DNA of 64,000 nt, from the NCBI RefSeq assembly GCF_016860545.1, contig NZ_BNEB01000002.1, positions 1,054,001 to 1,118,000 on the forward strand, in the 5' to 3' direction. Both the position numbers and the translations under genes were made by a program. The notes under the pieces were generated by a model, which searched no databases, was not told the origin of the DNA, and saw nothing but the letters and a program-made list of their open reading frames with translations. The DNA is from Streptomyces asoensis. GTDB lineage: Bacteria; Actinomycetota; Actinomycetes; Streptomycetales; Streptomycetaceae. Of the stretch, positions 52,764-62,281 are shown piece after piece; positions within the stretch are counted from its first letter, which is position 1; each line of letters begins with the position of its first letter.

Positions 52764-54107
52764 CTACAGGCCGCGGGGCAGCCGCACGTAAGTGATCTTC
52801 GTCTCGATGCCGCTGTCGACCAGCCTGCCCTGCGCGTCGAAGGCGTCGGCGCCGTCCGTCATCCCGAAGTCGTTGTCGTTGGCGAGAGCCAGGGTGTCGT
52901 GGTCCACGACCGCGACACCCTCGATCTTGCCGGGAACTCCGGCGACCGTCCCGAGGTCGACGACCAGCCGCTTGGCCAGCACCGGGACGCCCGAGGCGGC
53001 GGGGTCGTCCAACTGCTCCAGCGAGGGCGACGTCCCGGCGTCGTCCCAGCGGCCGCCCAGGATGTCCGACGCCCGGCTCAGCCGTACCGCGTGCAGTCTG
53101 GCGGCCTTGTCCGTGCGTTCCTCCACGAGCAGGCGGTCGCCGCCGACGGCCACCACCGAGGAGATCTTGAGCTCGGAGGTGTCGTCCTCGCCCGGGTCGA
53201 CCACACCGACCGGGTCGAAGCGGTAGGCGTACTCGGCGGTGACCGCCTTCCTGCCGGGCGAGAAGCGCAGCAGCCGGACGGTCCTCGACGCCTCTCCCGC
53301 GGCCGTGTCCGGCAGCGACAGCGGGCTCTGCACCGCCAGGACCAGGTCGCCGTTCGGGAGTTGGGCCAGGCCCTCGAAGCCGCGGTTGATCTTCCGGTGC
53401 AGCAGGACCGCGGGCAGCGCCTCCACCACCGGGTAGTCCGTGCCCGTGAGGTGCAGCCCCTGGGGCACGTACCGCGCCAGCACCTTCCCGCGGGCGGAGA
53501 CGTGGACCAGCGAGGGCCCGTACTCGTCGACGAGCCAGAACCCCCCGTCCGCGGCCCGTACGACGCCCTCGGTGTCGAGCCCGTTCGGGTCGTACGACAG
53601 CGGCGTCCGTGCGTCGTAGGAGTAGGGAGCCTCGTCGCGTCCCGCCTGGTTCGGCAGCCCCGTCACGGGCTTGCCCGACGACGTGGTGACGGGAATCGCC
53701 TGCACCACCTTCACCGTGGCGCCGGAGACCCTGACGCGTACGATCGCCGGATCGAAGCCGGGCACGGGGAAGGTGCGGCGCTTGGTGCCACCGACCTTGA
53801 TCTGTCCGTTGGGCCCGCGGTCGGTGACCGTCCAGAACTCGCCCTTGCGGCCCGCCGGGTAGATGTCGCTGCCGATGCCGCCGAGGTCGACGCCCCGGTC
53901 GTCGTCCACCGTGCCGGGCAGCAGTCCGTTGCTGAACGTGCCGAGCGGGATGTCGGAGAGCGCGGCGGTCCGTGTCACGTGGGCGTCCCGGGCCGGCGTG
54001 CCCGCGGCGGCCGGCCCGGCGGTGACGAGCGCGGCCAGGACGGCGAGCGGTACGCCCGCCGCGACACTTCGGTGGACGCGGCGCCGGCCGGTGGCGTGCG
54101 GGGACAT
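52764..54107 (-). CDS. Secreted esterase-like-of-phytase family protein
   Basis: 447 residues with a signal peptide (RRRVHRS, hydrophobic run, AAAG at about residue 36). The mature part is a beta-propeller-like protein with the features of the phytase esterase-like family: GIGSDIYPAGRKGEFWTVTD near the start, DPNGLDTEGVV, a GFEGLA motif and DHDTLALANDNDFG near the end. Substrate unknown; these proteins are common in Streptomyces secretomes. AGGAGG precedes the ATG. Confidence 0.82.
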   Translation of the reverse strand: MSPHATGRRRVHRSVAAGVPLAVLAALVTAGPAAAGTPARDAHVTRTAALSDIPLGTFSNGLLPGTVDDDRGVDLGGIGSDIYPAGRKGEFWTVTDRGPNGQIKVGGTKRRTFPVPGFDPAIVRVRVSGATVKVVQAIPVTTSSGKPVTGLPNQAGRDEAPYSYDARTPLSYDPNGLDTEGVVRAADGGFWLVDEYGPSLVHVSARGKVLARYVPQGLHLTGTDYPVVEALPAVLLHRKINRGFEGLAQLPNGDLVLAVQSPLSLPDTAAGEASRTVRLLRFSPGRKAVTAEYAYRFDPVGVVDPGEDDTSELKISSVVAVGGDRLLVEERTDKAARLHAVRLSRASDILGGRWDDAGTSPSLEQLDDPAASGVPVLAKRLVVDLGTVAGVPGKIEGVAVVDHDTLALANDNDFGMTDGADAFDAQGRLVDSGIETKITYVRLPRGL

Positions 54108-54239
54108 CGGGCCTCCTGTGGAGAGGTCACGGCAAGTTCCGTGACAGCGGCCAGAGTTCGGGCACGCACCGAACGGCGCAAGACCTCCGGGTGAACGCGG
54201 GGCGTCGGCCGCCCGTCGGACCGGCGCCCCGCGCGACAC

Positions 54240-55619
54240 CTACAGGACCGGGCGCCGGGAAAGCCCTTCCTCACCGTCGGGCCTCGCCATCGCCATCGCC
54301 ATCGCCACCGCCAGGACCGTCGCCGGGTCGTGGCCGGCTTCCCCGGCCGGCCACCAGCGGCCACCCTCCTCGCGGTAGGGCCACCATCGGCCGTCCCGGC
54401 CCAGCCGCAGCTGGCAGGCCGCGCCCACCACCGTCCACCGGTTCGCCCGCGCGTGCAGGTGGGGCCGTTCGTCCTCCTCCCAGGCGGAGTCCAGCGCGGC
54501 ACGCGCGCGTGCGAGCGTCTCGCCCTCCACGGACCACTCCTCCTCGCACACCGACAAGGCGTCCGCCGCTCCCTGGCGCCAGGCGAGCACGGCGGCCGCG
54601 AGTTCGTCCCGGTCGCGCCCGGATCCCCGGGCGAGCCGGTCCGTCAGGGCGTCGGCCGACGGACCGGCGCCTGTCGCCCCTTCGGGCATTCCGGCCGCCA
54701 GGCGTACGGCGTCCTGGGCCACCGTCGACCGGGCGGTCGGCTCCTGCCCTCCGGCGCCGCCGTGGAGCGCCTCCGCGAGCAGGGTGCGTGCCGCGACGGC
54801 CGTCAGCGCGGCCAGCGTCTCCAGTGCCGCCGGTTCGACTCCCGGCGGGGGCGGCGCGTCCGTGTCCAGCGAGGGCGGCACCCCCGGTCCCGCCGGCAGG
54901 TCGGGTGCCGTGGGCAGCGGGGGCAGGATGTCCCCGACGGCGTACGCCTCCGCCGCGTCGACCCCCTCGCGGTTCCCGCTCCCCTCGGCCCCCTCGCCGT
55001 CCCCACTGCCCCCACCGGGGGGCGCGTCTGCCCCGGGCGGGGTGGTGGTGCCGCGTGCCTGGAGGTCGTCCATCAGTCGTCGTTCGGTGCGTCCTCGAAG
55101 GAGCAGCAGGACGAACGGGTCCTGGTCGAGCAGTCTCGCCACCTGGTAGCACACCGCCGCCGTGTGCCGGCAGTGGTCCCAGGCGCCGCACCCGCACTCC
55201 GCCTCCAGCTCGCCGAGCCCCGGCAGCAGGTCGATGCCGGCCGTCCCGGCGTCCTCGACCAACTCGGGCGGCACCTCCCGGTCGAGCAGCGCGGCGACGT
55301 GGCCCGCGCGTTCCGCAGCGAGACCGAGGAGCCGGTCCCACCGGGCGTCGGAGAGCCTGTCGAGCAGCACGTCCGCCCGGTGCTGCACGAGATCGGTGTC
55401 CCGGACGACGGCGGTGACGCGTCCCGGCCGGACGGACACCGCGCCCACGGCACCCGCGCGTGCGAGCCGCCGTCCCGTCCTCACCTGCTCCGCGTCCAGC
55501 GCGCCGTCCTCGAGGGCCGTCAGCCACGCGCGCCCCCACCAGGTCCGCGCGAACGCGCCCCCGCGCGCGGGAGGCAGGGCGGCGAAGGTGCGTTCCTCGC
55601 CGTTGTCGTACCCGTTCAT
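54240..55619 (-). CDS. SWIM zinc-finger protein
   Basis: 459 residues. The SWIM motif CxCxnCxH is visible as ECGCGAWDHCRHTAAVCYQ around residue 140. The N-terminal TWWGRAWLTALED segment is typical of bacterial SWIM proteins encoded next to SNF2 helicases. The C-terminal third is acidic and rich in helices. The ATG overlaps the helicase gene stop (ATGA), so the two are co-translated and probably form a complex acting on DNA. Confidence 0.85.
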   Translation of the reverse strand: MNGYDNGEERTFAALPPARGGAFARTWWGRAWLTALEDGALDAEQVRTGRRLARAGAVGAVSVRPGRVTAVVRDTDLVQHRADVLLDRLSDARWDRLLGLAAERAGHVAALLDREVPPELVEDAGTAGIDLLPGLGELEAECGCGAWDHCRHTAAVCYQVARLLDQDPFVLLLLRGRTERRLMDDLQARGTTTPPGADAPPGGGSGDGEGAEGSGNREGVDAAEAYAVGDILPPLPTAPDLPAGPGVPPSLDTDAPPPPGVEPAALETLAALTAVAARTLLAEALHGGAGGQEPTARSTVAQDAVRLAAGMPEGATGAGPSADALTDRLARGSGRDRDELAAAVLAWRQGAADALSVCEEEWSVEGETLARARAALDSAWEEDERPHLHARANRWTVVGAACQLRLGRDGRWWPYREEGGRWWPAGEAGHDPATVLAVAMAMAMARPDGEEGLSRRPVL

Positions 55620-58501
55620 CGCGTGCCCTCTCTCAGCTCCACCAGGTCGGCCAGTTCGGCGTCCGTCAGTTCGGTGAACGCCGCCTCGCCGCCCGCGAGA
55701 ACGGCGTCGGCGAGATCCTTCTTGCGGCGCAGCATGTCGGCGATGCGGTCCTCCACGGTGCCCTCGGCGATGAGCCGGTGCACCTGAACGGGCCGGGTCT
55801 GGCCGATGCGGTACGCCCGGTCCGTGGCCTGTGCCTCGACGGCCGGGTTCCACCAGCGGTCGTAGTGCACGACGTGCTCCGCGCGCGTGAGGTTGAGGCC
55901 GGTGCCGGCCGCCCTGAGGGACAACAGGAACACCGGGACCTCACCGGCCTGGAAACGCGCGACCATGGCCTCCCGCTCGGCGACCGGGACCCCGCCGTGC
56001 AGGAACCGGGTGGGGACGCCGCGGGCCGCCAGGTGCTGTTCCAGCAGCCGTGCCAGGCGCACGTACTGCGTGAAGACCAGCACGCTCGCCCCCTCGGCCA
56101 GGAGGATGTCGAGCAGCTCGTCCAGGAGTTCCAGTTTTCCGGAGCGCCCGGCCGTCCTCGGCCGTTCCTCGCCCAGGAACTGCGCGGGGTGGTTGCAGAT
56201 CTGCTTGAGTGCGGTCAGGAGCTTCATGACGAGCCCGCGCCGCGCCATGTCGTCGGCTTCCGCGATCGCCGCCAGCGTCTCGCGCACCACGGCCTCGTAC
56301 AGGCCCGTCTGCTCCTTGGTGAGCGCCACCGGGCGGTCGGTCTCGGTCTTCGGCGGCAGCTCGGGGGCGATCCCCGGATCGGACTTGCGGCGACGCAGCA
56401 GGAACGGTCCCACGAGCCGCCCGAGCCGTTCCGCCGCGGCCGGGTCGCCACCCGACTCGACGGCCGCGTACCGCTTGCGGAAGGCGCCCAGCCCGCCCAG
56501 CAGGCCGGGTGTCGTCCAGTCCAGGATCGCCCACAGCTCCGACAGGTTGTTCTCCACCGGGGTGCCCGTGAGCGCCACGCGTGCGCGTGCGCCCAAGGTG
56601 CGCAGCGCCCGCGCGGTCGCCGAGTACGGGTTCTTCACGTGCTGCGCCTCGTCCGCCACGAGCAGGCCCCACCGCACCGCGCGCAGGCGCCCCGCGTCGG
56701 ACCGCAGCGTGCCGTAGGTCGTGAGGACGAACTCCCCGTCGGCCAGTGCCGTGAGGTCCCGCTGTCGGCCGTGGAAACGCCGCACGGGTGTGCCCGGCGC
56801 GAACTTCTCGATCTCCCGCTGCCAGTTGCCCAGCAGCGACGTCGGACAGACGACCAGCGTCGGGCCCGCCGCCGAGGGGTCGGTGTGCCGGTGCAGGTGC
56901 AGCGCGATCAATGTGACGGTCTTGCCCAGCCCCATGTCGTCGGCGAGGCAGCAGCCCAGTCCCAGGGCGGTGTTCCGGGCCAGCCAGTCCAGACCGCGAC
57001 GCTGGTAGTCGCGCAGGGCGGCGTCGAGCGCCGCGGGCTGCTGGATCAGATCCTCGGTCCGCGGACGCGTCAGGTGCTCCCGCAGGGCCTCCAGCCATCC
57101 GCCGGGCCGCACGTCGACCCGGCGGCCGTCGACCTCGGCCGAACCCGTCAGAGCCGCGCCCAGCGCGTCCACGGGCGTCATCGTGCGGTCCTGCCGCGCA
57201 CGGGCCCGGCGCAGTTCCCCCGGGTCGAGCAGGACCCATCGGTCGCGCAGGCGCACCAGAGGGCGGTCGGCCTCCGCCAGCCGGTCCAGTTCCTCGCGCG
57301 CCAGCTCCCGGTCGCCGAGCCCGAACCACCAGGTGAAGTCCAGGAGCGAGTCGGCGGACAGCAGGGACGGGGACGGCGTCCGCGAGACCGGCCGTGCGGG
57401 CCCCGGTCCATCCTCGGACGGTCCCACCACCGCACGCGTGGTCAGGGAGGCGGGCGCCAGTCCCTTCGGCCAGTGGACCTCGATCCCGGCGCCCGCCAAC
57501 GCGCGCGTGCCGACTCCCAGGAGTTCGGTGACGTCTTCGTCGAGAAGTTCGACGGAGTCCGGGACGGTGGCGGCCAGCAGAGGCGCCAGCGCGGGCCAGG
57601 CACGGGCCGCTCGGCGCAGGGCGAGCAGGGCGTCCATCCGCGCGCGCGGGCCGAATCCCTCGCGCGGGACGCCGGGGTCCGTCCAGATCCGCGTGGCGTC
57701 CACGACGAGCGCGGGATCGCTCACGCTGTGCACCTGGGGAACGGCACGGAACCGGGGGCCCGCCTCGGCCGCCCCGTCGGGTGTGCCCGCCGCGGCCTCG
57801 GCGTCGTCGAGCCCCGACACCTCGATCCGCAGGGAGACACGGACGCCTGCGTCGTGTCCCGCGGCGACGTCGGCCGCCCAGGCGCGCAGCTCCGGCAGGC
57901 GCCGGGGCTGCCAGGCCGCGTAGGCCGGTCCGCCCGTCAGGAGCGGCGCGGCCGGCGTGCGGGGCAAGGCGTCCGCGACGGAGTCCAGGAAGGCGCGCAG
58001 CAACCGCTCGGGAGCGGGGAGCCGCAGGGGCGGGGTCTCGTCCACCGGCACGGCGTGTGCCTCGGGCGGCATCGAGGCGGCGAGCCTGCGCACCTGCTCC
58101 ATGGCCTCCGGGTCCAGTGGGCCGATCCGCCAGGCGTCGTGGTCCCGCGGTGAGAGCCCGGGCAGCAGAAGGCCGCGTGCCACGCACCGCAGGGCGAGGA
58201 GCGCGGCGGCGCCCCAGAAGGCTCCCGCCCGGTGCCCGTCCGGTGCGACCCGTGCGCGCACGAGGGCGGGCAGCGCGTCTCCCACCGGGAGCAGGACGGC
58301 GGGGACGCGCGTGAGCGCGACGCCCGTCTCCGTGGGCCGCACGACGGACAGTTCCCGCGTGTGCGGCGGCGGGAGGGCGGGCAGGGCGGCGCCGTCGGGT
58401 CTCCAGAAGGCGACGTGCCCGGTACGGGCGGGATCGCCGGGCAGGAACAGGGCGGAGCATCGGCTCAGTTCGGAGAGGTCGGACGGTGTTCCCACGGGCA
58501 T
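55616..58501 (-). CDS. SNF2/RapA-family DEAD-like helicase
   Basis: 961 residues. The C-terminal two-thirds is a SNF2 ATPase: Walker A DDMGLGKT, LTTYGT, DEAQ box in VADEAQHVKNP, ALTGTPVENNL, and helicase motifs V-VI in GTGLNLT and DRAYRIGQTRPVQVHR. The N-terminal third is a poorly conserved SNF2-associated region. Probable DNA translocase in repair or transcription, paired with the SWIM protein. The ATG is not well spaced from a ribosome site (AGAGG adjacent). Confidence 0.92.
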   Translation of the reverse strand: MPVGTPSDLSELSRCSALFLPGDPARTGHVAFWRPDGAALPALPPPHTRELSVVRPTETGVALTRVPAVLLPVGDALPALVRARVAPDGHRAGAFWGAAALLALRCVARGLLLPGLSPRDHDAWRIGPLDPEAMEQVRRLAASMPPEAHAVPVDETPPLRLPAPERLLRAFLDSVADALPRTPAAPLLTGGPAYAAWQPRRLPELRAWAADVAAGHDAGVRVSLRIEVSGLDDAEAAAGTPDGAAEAGPRFRAVPQVHSVSDPALVVDATRIWTDPGVPREGFGPRARMDALLALRRAARAWPALAPLLAATVPDSVELLDEDVTELLGVGTRALAGAGIEVHWPKGLAPASLTTRAVVGPSEDGPGPARPVSRTPSPSLLSADSLLDFTWWFGLGDRELAREELDRLAEADRPLVRLRDRWVLLDPGELRRARARQDRTMTPVDALGAALTGSAEVDGRRVDVRPGGWLEALREHLTRPRTEDLIQQPAALDAALRDYQRRGLDWLARNTALGLGCCLADDMGLGKTVTLIALHLHRHTDPSAAGPTLVVCPTSLLGNWQREIEKFAPGTPVRRFHGRQRDLTALADGEFVLTTYGTLRSDAGRLRAVRWGLLVADEAQHVKNPYSATARALRTLGARARVALTGTPVENNLSELWAILDWTTPGLLGGLGAFRKRYAAVESGGDPAAAERLGRLVGPFLLRRRKSDPGIAPELPPKTETDRPVALTKEQTGLYEAVVRETLAAIAEADDMARRGLVMKLLTALKQICNHPAQFLGEERPRTAGRSGKLELLDELLDILLAEGASVLVFTQYVRLARLLEQHLAARGVPTRFLHGGVPVAEREAMVARFQAGEVPVFLLSLRAAGTGLNLTRAEHVVHYDRWWNPAVEAQATDRAYRIGQTRPVQVHRLIAEGTVEDRIADMLRRKKDLADAVLAGGEAAFTELTDAELADLVELREGTR

Positions 58502-58792
58502 CCTCTGCGCGGAGATGAGTAGCTCCTCAAACTTGACTACTGGGGCGGAGTCGCCGAGGGTACAGCACTCGGCGGGCACGGCGGGCACGGCGGGCGTGGG
58601 CGCACCATGGTGGGGGAGGGCCCGAGTCCCGCGGACGCCCGTGCTCCCGCGGTTGTCGTGTGTCGCGGTTGTTCTCAGGGCTGTATCGGGGACGAGGCTC
58701 AGGGACGTATCAGGGTCGTCTCCGGAACCGCGGGCGGCGCGGAGCCGTTCTCATGGCAGAGAGCGGCAGGGGCCGCGAAGGAGGCGACGCAC

Positions 58793-58975
58793 ATGTCGAG
58801 GAACGCGAAGATCGCCGCAGGCGGTGTGGCGGTCGGACTGCTGTTGCTGATCTGGTTGCCGTGGTGGGCGGCCCTGCTGATCGTGCTGGGGGTCCCGGCG
58901 GCGGCCTACCTCACGCTGGACCCCTCGCAGCGGCGCAGACTGCGCCGTGTCTCCCGCAAGGAACTCGGCCGGTGA
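58793..58975 (+). CDS. Small two-helix membrane protein
   Basis: 60 residues: two hydrophobic helices (AAGGVAVGLLLLIWLPWW and ALLIVLGVPAAAYLTL) and a basic tail RRRLRRVSRKELGR. AAGGAGG stands 8 bases before the ATG; the longer frame from 58607 is non-coding in character. Function unknown. The 291-base gap before it (58502-58792) contains only short GTATC repeats. Confidence 0.75.
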   Translation: MSRNAKIAAGGVAVGLLLLIWLPWWAALLIVLGVPAAAYLTLDPSQRRRLRRVSRKELGR

Positions 58976-59071
58976 GTGACGGGGACCGCGCCGCGGTCCC
59001 CGTCCTCGTACACCCCGGCCGGCCGGACACCCGTGGGGCCCGGTCGCGCCCGCCGCGGGGGCGCGTCGGCC

Positions 59072-60016
59072 TCAGAGCGGACGCACGGCCATCTTGTCGA
59101 GCGCTTCCAGGAGCCCGGGCAGTTCCGGTCCGCGGCCGACCGGCAGCACCTCACCGGGTGCGTCGTCGAGCAGCACGAACGCGATGTCGTCGGTCCTGGC
59201 CACCAGCGACCAACCGGGGCCGTCGGCGCGCAGGGTGCGCGCGTCACCGGGAGCGAACGACGAACGCACCCGCCCGAGCGGGGGCGGAGAGTCCACATAG
59301 GCGCGCACCTCGGCCAGGACGCGTCTGATGCCCTGATGCCCCTTCCCCGGGCCCTTCGCGGCGCCGTCGTCCCCGGCACCCCCCTCCGCGGCAGCGACCT
59401 CCCCGGCGGGCCGGGCGGTCGCACCGGACCCGTCAGCCCGGCCGTCCCGGTCGTCCCGACCGGCGTCGTCGCTCCCGGAGCCCGTCTCCGTGTCCGCGCG
59501 GGGGCCGACCGCGAAGTCCGCGTCGTCGATCTGCTCGCGCCACACGGCCCACTGGAGCGCGATCTCGTCGGCTCCCAATCGCCGCTGGGCCGGACCCCAC
59601 CTGGTCGTGTCCGGGGGCGACAAGGGCGGTCCTTCGGCGATCTCGGGCGCGGGATCGTGCGGCTCGGGCACGCCCGGAGCCGCCACGGCGACCGCGAGCG
59701 GCCAGCCGGGCAGCGCGGCGACGACCGTCCGCTCGCCGGGCGAGAGGTCGTACTCCATGCCGCAGTCCCACGACGCGATGGCCACGGCCACCAGGGACAC
59801 GTCGTCGATGACGACCGTCCAGCGCGCGCCCTCGCCGTCCTGGCCCAGCACCAGTCCGTAGCCGTCGGCGAGCGGCGGGAGGCCGAGCGCCGCACAGGCC
59901 TCCGGGTAGTCGTCGCCCAGCGCGCTCGGGAACTTCGCCGGCGTCAGCAGCACCGCCGTGAGCACATAGAGCGCGTCGTCCGCGGCGGCGACGGCGTCCT
60001 CGTCCGTCCCGGCCAT
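59072..60016 (-). CDS. Conserved Streptomyces hypothetical protein
   Basis: 314 residues, no family recognised. An N-terminal globular part (ALYVLTAVLLTPAKFPSALG) and a C-terminal part (VLLDDAPGEVLPVGRGPELP) flank a low-complexity Asp/Gly-rich linker at about 180-230. GGGGAGG precedes the ATG. No signal peptide or membrane helix is evident. Confidence 0.7.
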   Translation of the reverse strand: MAGTDEDAVAAADDALYVLTAVLLTPAKFPSALGDDYPEACAALGLPPLADGYGLVLGQDGEGARWTVVIDDVSLVAVAIASWDCGMEYDLSPGERTVVAALPGWPLAVAVAAPGVPEPHDPAPEIAEGPPLSPPDTTRWGPAQRRLGADEIALQWAVWREQIDDADFAVGPRADTETGSGSDDAGRDDRDGRADGSGATARPAGEVAAAEGGAGDDGAAKGPGKGHQGIRRVLAEVRAYVDSPPPLGRVRSSFAPGDARTLRADGPGWSLVARTDDIAFVLLDDAPGEVLPVGRGPELPGLLEALDKMAVRPL

Positions 60017-60155
60017 CCCAGCCTCCCCATAGGTTTGTCCAACGGCGCGCACCCTAGTGCGGCGGGAAGGCGCTTGTCACGGCCGACCGACATACCCGGA
60101 GCTGCGGTTTTCCGGTCGGACGGGGCGAATCGACCACTCCGGGCCGTCGGATGCG

Positions 60156-60485
60156 TCACGCCGACGGCAGTCCGAGGAGTTCACGGGCCACGACCCGCGG
60201 CGACTCGCCGCGCTCCCGGGCGAGCGCGACGACCGCCCGACAGGCCAGTTCGTTGACGCCGAAGGAGAGCGCCTCGGGCGACACCCAGCCCGCCGCTTCG
60301 TCGATGCCCTCCTGATCGTCCGCCGCGCACGCGCAGACGTACGCGGCGGCCGCCTCGAACAGATTGCGCGGACGCCTTCCCTCACCGGGCGGGCGCCCTC
60401 CGGCCGTCCCGTTCCCGCCGGCACCCGACCGGGAGTGCCACGCGTCACGCCATCTCCCGCAGACCTTGCGGACCGAGCCGAACAC
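60156..60485 (-). CDS. Small hypothetical protein
   Basis: 109 residues from a GTG with GGGGAAGG 6-7 bases upstream; the longer TTG-started frame is less likely. Helical C-terminal part (NLFEAAAAYVCACAADDQEG, VVALARERGESPRVVARELL). No function recognised. Divergent from the MpaB-like gene. Confidence 0.55.
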   Translation of the reverse strand: MFGSVRKVCGRWRDAWHSRSGAGGNGTAGGRPPGEGRRPRNLFEAAAAYVCACAADDQEGIDEAAGWVSPEALSFGVNELACRAVVALARERGESPRVVARELLGLPSA

Positions 60486-60582
60486 ACCGACCACCTTCCC
60501 CTGCGTCCTGCCGCGACGGGCCGTCCATGTCCTCCTCCTCAAACTAGGGTTGGAGCTCCGGCGGCAGAAGGGGGACGGTGCG

Positions 60583-61479
60583 GTGAAGCGCTTCGAACGG
60601 CTCGGGCGGATCCTGCGGATGGACCCGTACGCGGACGCGGCCGAGATCTACCGGCTCACCGCGGCCTACGAGTTCCCGTGGGACATCAGCCGCGCTCTGG
60701 AACTGGCCCTGTACCGCACCTACGCGGTCCCCGCCATCGGGCGCCTGCTCGCGGAGACGGCGGAGCTCACCGACCGCACGCAGAAGCGCTACGACGACAC
60801 CGCCCTGCTGCTCGACGCCGTCGTCGAGCACGGCTTCGACAGCGAGCAGGGACGGACGGCGGTCCGGCGCATCAACCGGATGCACCGCTCCTACGACATC
60901 GCCGACGACGACATGCGGTACGTGCTCTGCACCTTCGTCGTCGTGCCGAAGCGATGGATCGACGCCTACGGGTGGCGCCGGCTGTCACGCCACGAGATCG
61001 TCGCCGCTGCGGAGTACTACCGCACCCTGGGGCAGCACATGGGCATCAAGGACATCCCAGGAACCTACGAGGAGTTCGAGGCCTGCCTCGACGCGTACGA
61101 GGAGGCTCACTTCGGCTGGGACGAGGGAGCGCGGCGGGTTTCGGACGCGACGCTCGCCATGACGGCCTCCTGGTACCCCCGGCCGCTCGCCCCCGTCCTG
61201 CGCTCCGCCACCCTCGCGCTCCTCGACGAACCCCTGCTCGAGGCATTCCGCTACGCCCCGCCCGGCCCCGCCGTCCGCGCGGTGGTGCGCGCTGCGCTCC
61301 GCGCGCGGGGGCGAGCGGTGCGGCTGCTGCCGCCGCGCCGCGCACCGCACCACGCGCGGCAGAACCGGGAGATCAAGGGCTATCCGAACGGCTACCGGCT
61401 GGCCGAACTGGGCACCTGCCCGGTCCCCGGCGTCCGGGGCTGTCCCGTCCGGCACACCGGTGGGCCGGACGGCGGATGA
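60583..61479 (+). CDS. Oxygenase MpaB-family protein (DUF2236/Lcp-like)
   Basis: 298 residues. Helical family related to latex-clearing protein and MpaB; haem-dependent oxygenase is the expected activity. Features: YEFPWDISRALELALYRTYA, RINRMHRSYDI, VPKRWIDAYGWR and HMGIKDIPGTYEEFE. GTG start at 60583 after AAGGGGG; an upstream TTG is possible. Substrate unknown. Confidence 0.8.
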   Translation: MKRFERLGRILRMDPYADAAEIYRLTAAYEFPWDISRALELALYRTYAVPAIGRLLAETAELTDRTQKRYDDTALLLDAVVEHGFDSEQGRTAVRRINRMHRSYDIADDDMRYVLCTFVVVPKRWIDAYGWRRLSRHEIVAAAEYYRTLGQHMGIKDIPGTYEEFEACLDAYEEAHFGWDEGARRVSDATLAMTASWYPRPLAPVLRSATLALLDEPLLEAFRYAPPGPAVRAVVRAALRARGRAVRLLPPRRAPHHARQNREIKGYPNGYRLAELGTCPVPGVRGCPVRHTGGPDGG

Positions 61480-61487
61480 GATGACGT

Positions 61488-61513
61488 GGCGCGCCGCCCG
61501 TCGGGTGCGCGCC
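61488..61513. terminator. Hairpin between convergent genes
   Basis: GGCGCGC / GCGCGCC arms with a 12-nt loop that can pair further, between the MpaB-like gene and the methyltransferase gene. Confidence 0.5.
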
Positions 61514-61529
61514 GCGGGACGGTGAGCGC

Positions 61530-62138
61530 TCAGGGTTCGCGGACGGCGAGGGCGAGGAAACGGGAGTCCTCGTCGGCGTACGACGTCATGCGCCAGCCGG
61601 AACCGGCCAGCAGCGGCCGGAGGTTGGCTTCCGCGCGCAGGTCCTCCGGTGTGATCCGCCGTCCCTGCCGGGCCGCGAGTGCCGCCCGGCCGATCGGGTG
61701 GAACAGCGCCAGCGTGCCACCGGGACGCACCACCCTCGCCAACTCCCGCAGGTTCTCCTGCGGCCGGGGCAGATGGGCCACGAGGCCCGCCGCGAACACC
61801 GCGTCCAGTACCGCGGAACGCAGCGGCAGGCAGGCCACGTCGGCGAGCACCAGGTGGCCGTCCCGTCCCCGGCCGGCCCGTACGGCGGCCGTCAGCATGG
61901 CCGACGTGAGATCCACGCCGACGACCACTCCGGTGGGCCCGACGGCCTCGCGCAGCGGGGGCAGAGCCCGTCCGGTGCCGCAGCCGGCGTCCAGCACCCG
62001 GTCCCCGGGGCGCAGACCGAGGTCGCCGACCGCCGCGGCGTAGGCCGGACCGTCGTCCGGGAAGCGGCGGTCCCAGTCCGCGGCCCGTGCGCCGAAGAAC
62101 TCCTGCACGCGTGTGTGGTCGTCGCTCATGCTCCGCAT
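61530..62138 (-). CDS. Class I SAM-dependent methyltransferase
   Basis: 202 residues. Motif I VLDAGCGTGRALPPL, motif II VVVGVDLTSAML, then HLVLADVACLPL and RVVRPGGTLALFHP. Substrate unknown; related to small UbiE/SAM enzymes. Two Met codons are possible (62138 or 62129). Confidence 0.82.
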   Translation of the reverse strand: MRSMSDDHTRVQEFFGARAADWDRRFPDDGPAYAAAVGDLGLRPGDRVLDAGCGTGRALPPLREAVGPTGVVVGVDLTSAMLTAAVRAGRGRDGHLVLADVACLPLRSAVLDAVFAAGLVAHLPRPQENLRELARVVRPGGTLALFHPIGRAALAARQGRRITPEDLRAEANLRPLLAGSGWRMTSYADEDSRFLALAVREP

Positions 62139-62199
62139 GATCCCTCACCGACACGGACGACGCCTCGGCGCACACGTTCGAGCGTGACCCGATCGTTCC

Positions 62200-62215
62200 G
62201 GCGCAGTACTGCGCC
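62200..62215. promoter_or_regulatory. Perfect 16-bp palindrome GGCGCAGTACTGCGCC
   Basis: Fully self-complementary, midway between the divergent methyltransferase and MHYT genes. Likely operator. Confidence 0.5.
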
Positions 62216-62281
62216 ACATTCCAACCGCTTTCGAAATGCGCCCCCTTCGTGCTCCCGTGCCCCGGCTAGCGTCCCCTGGCC

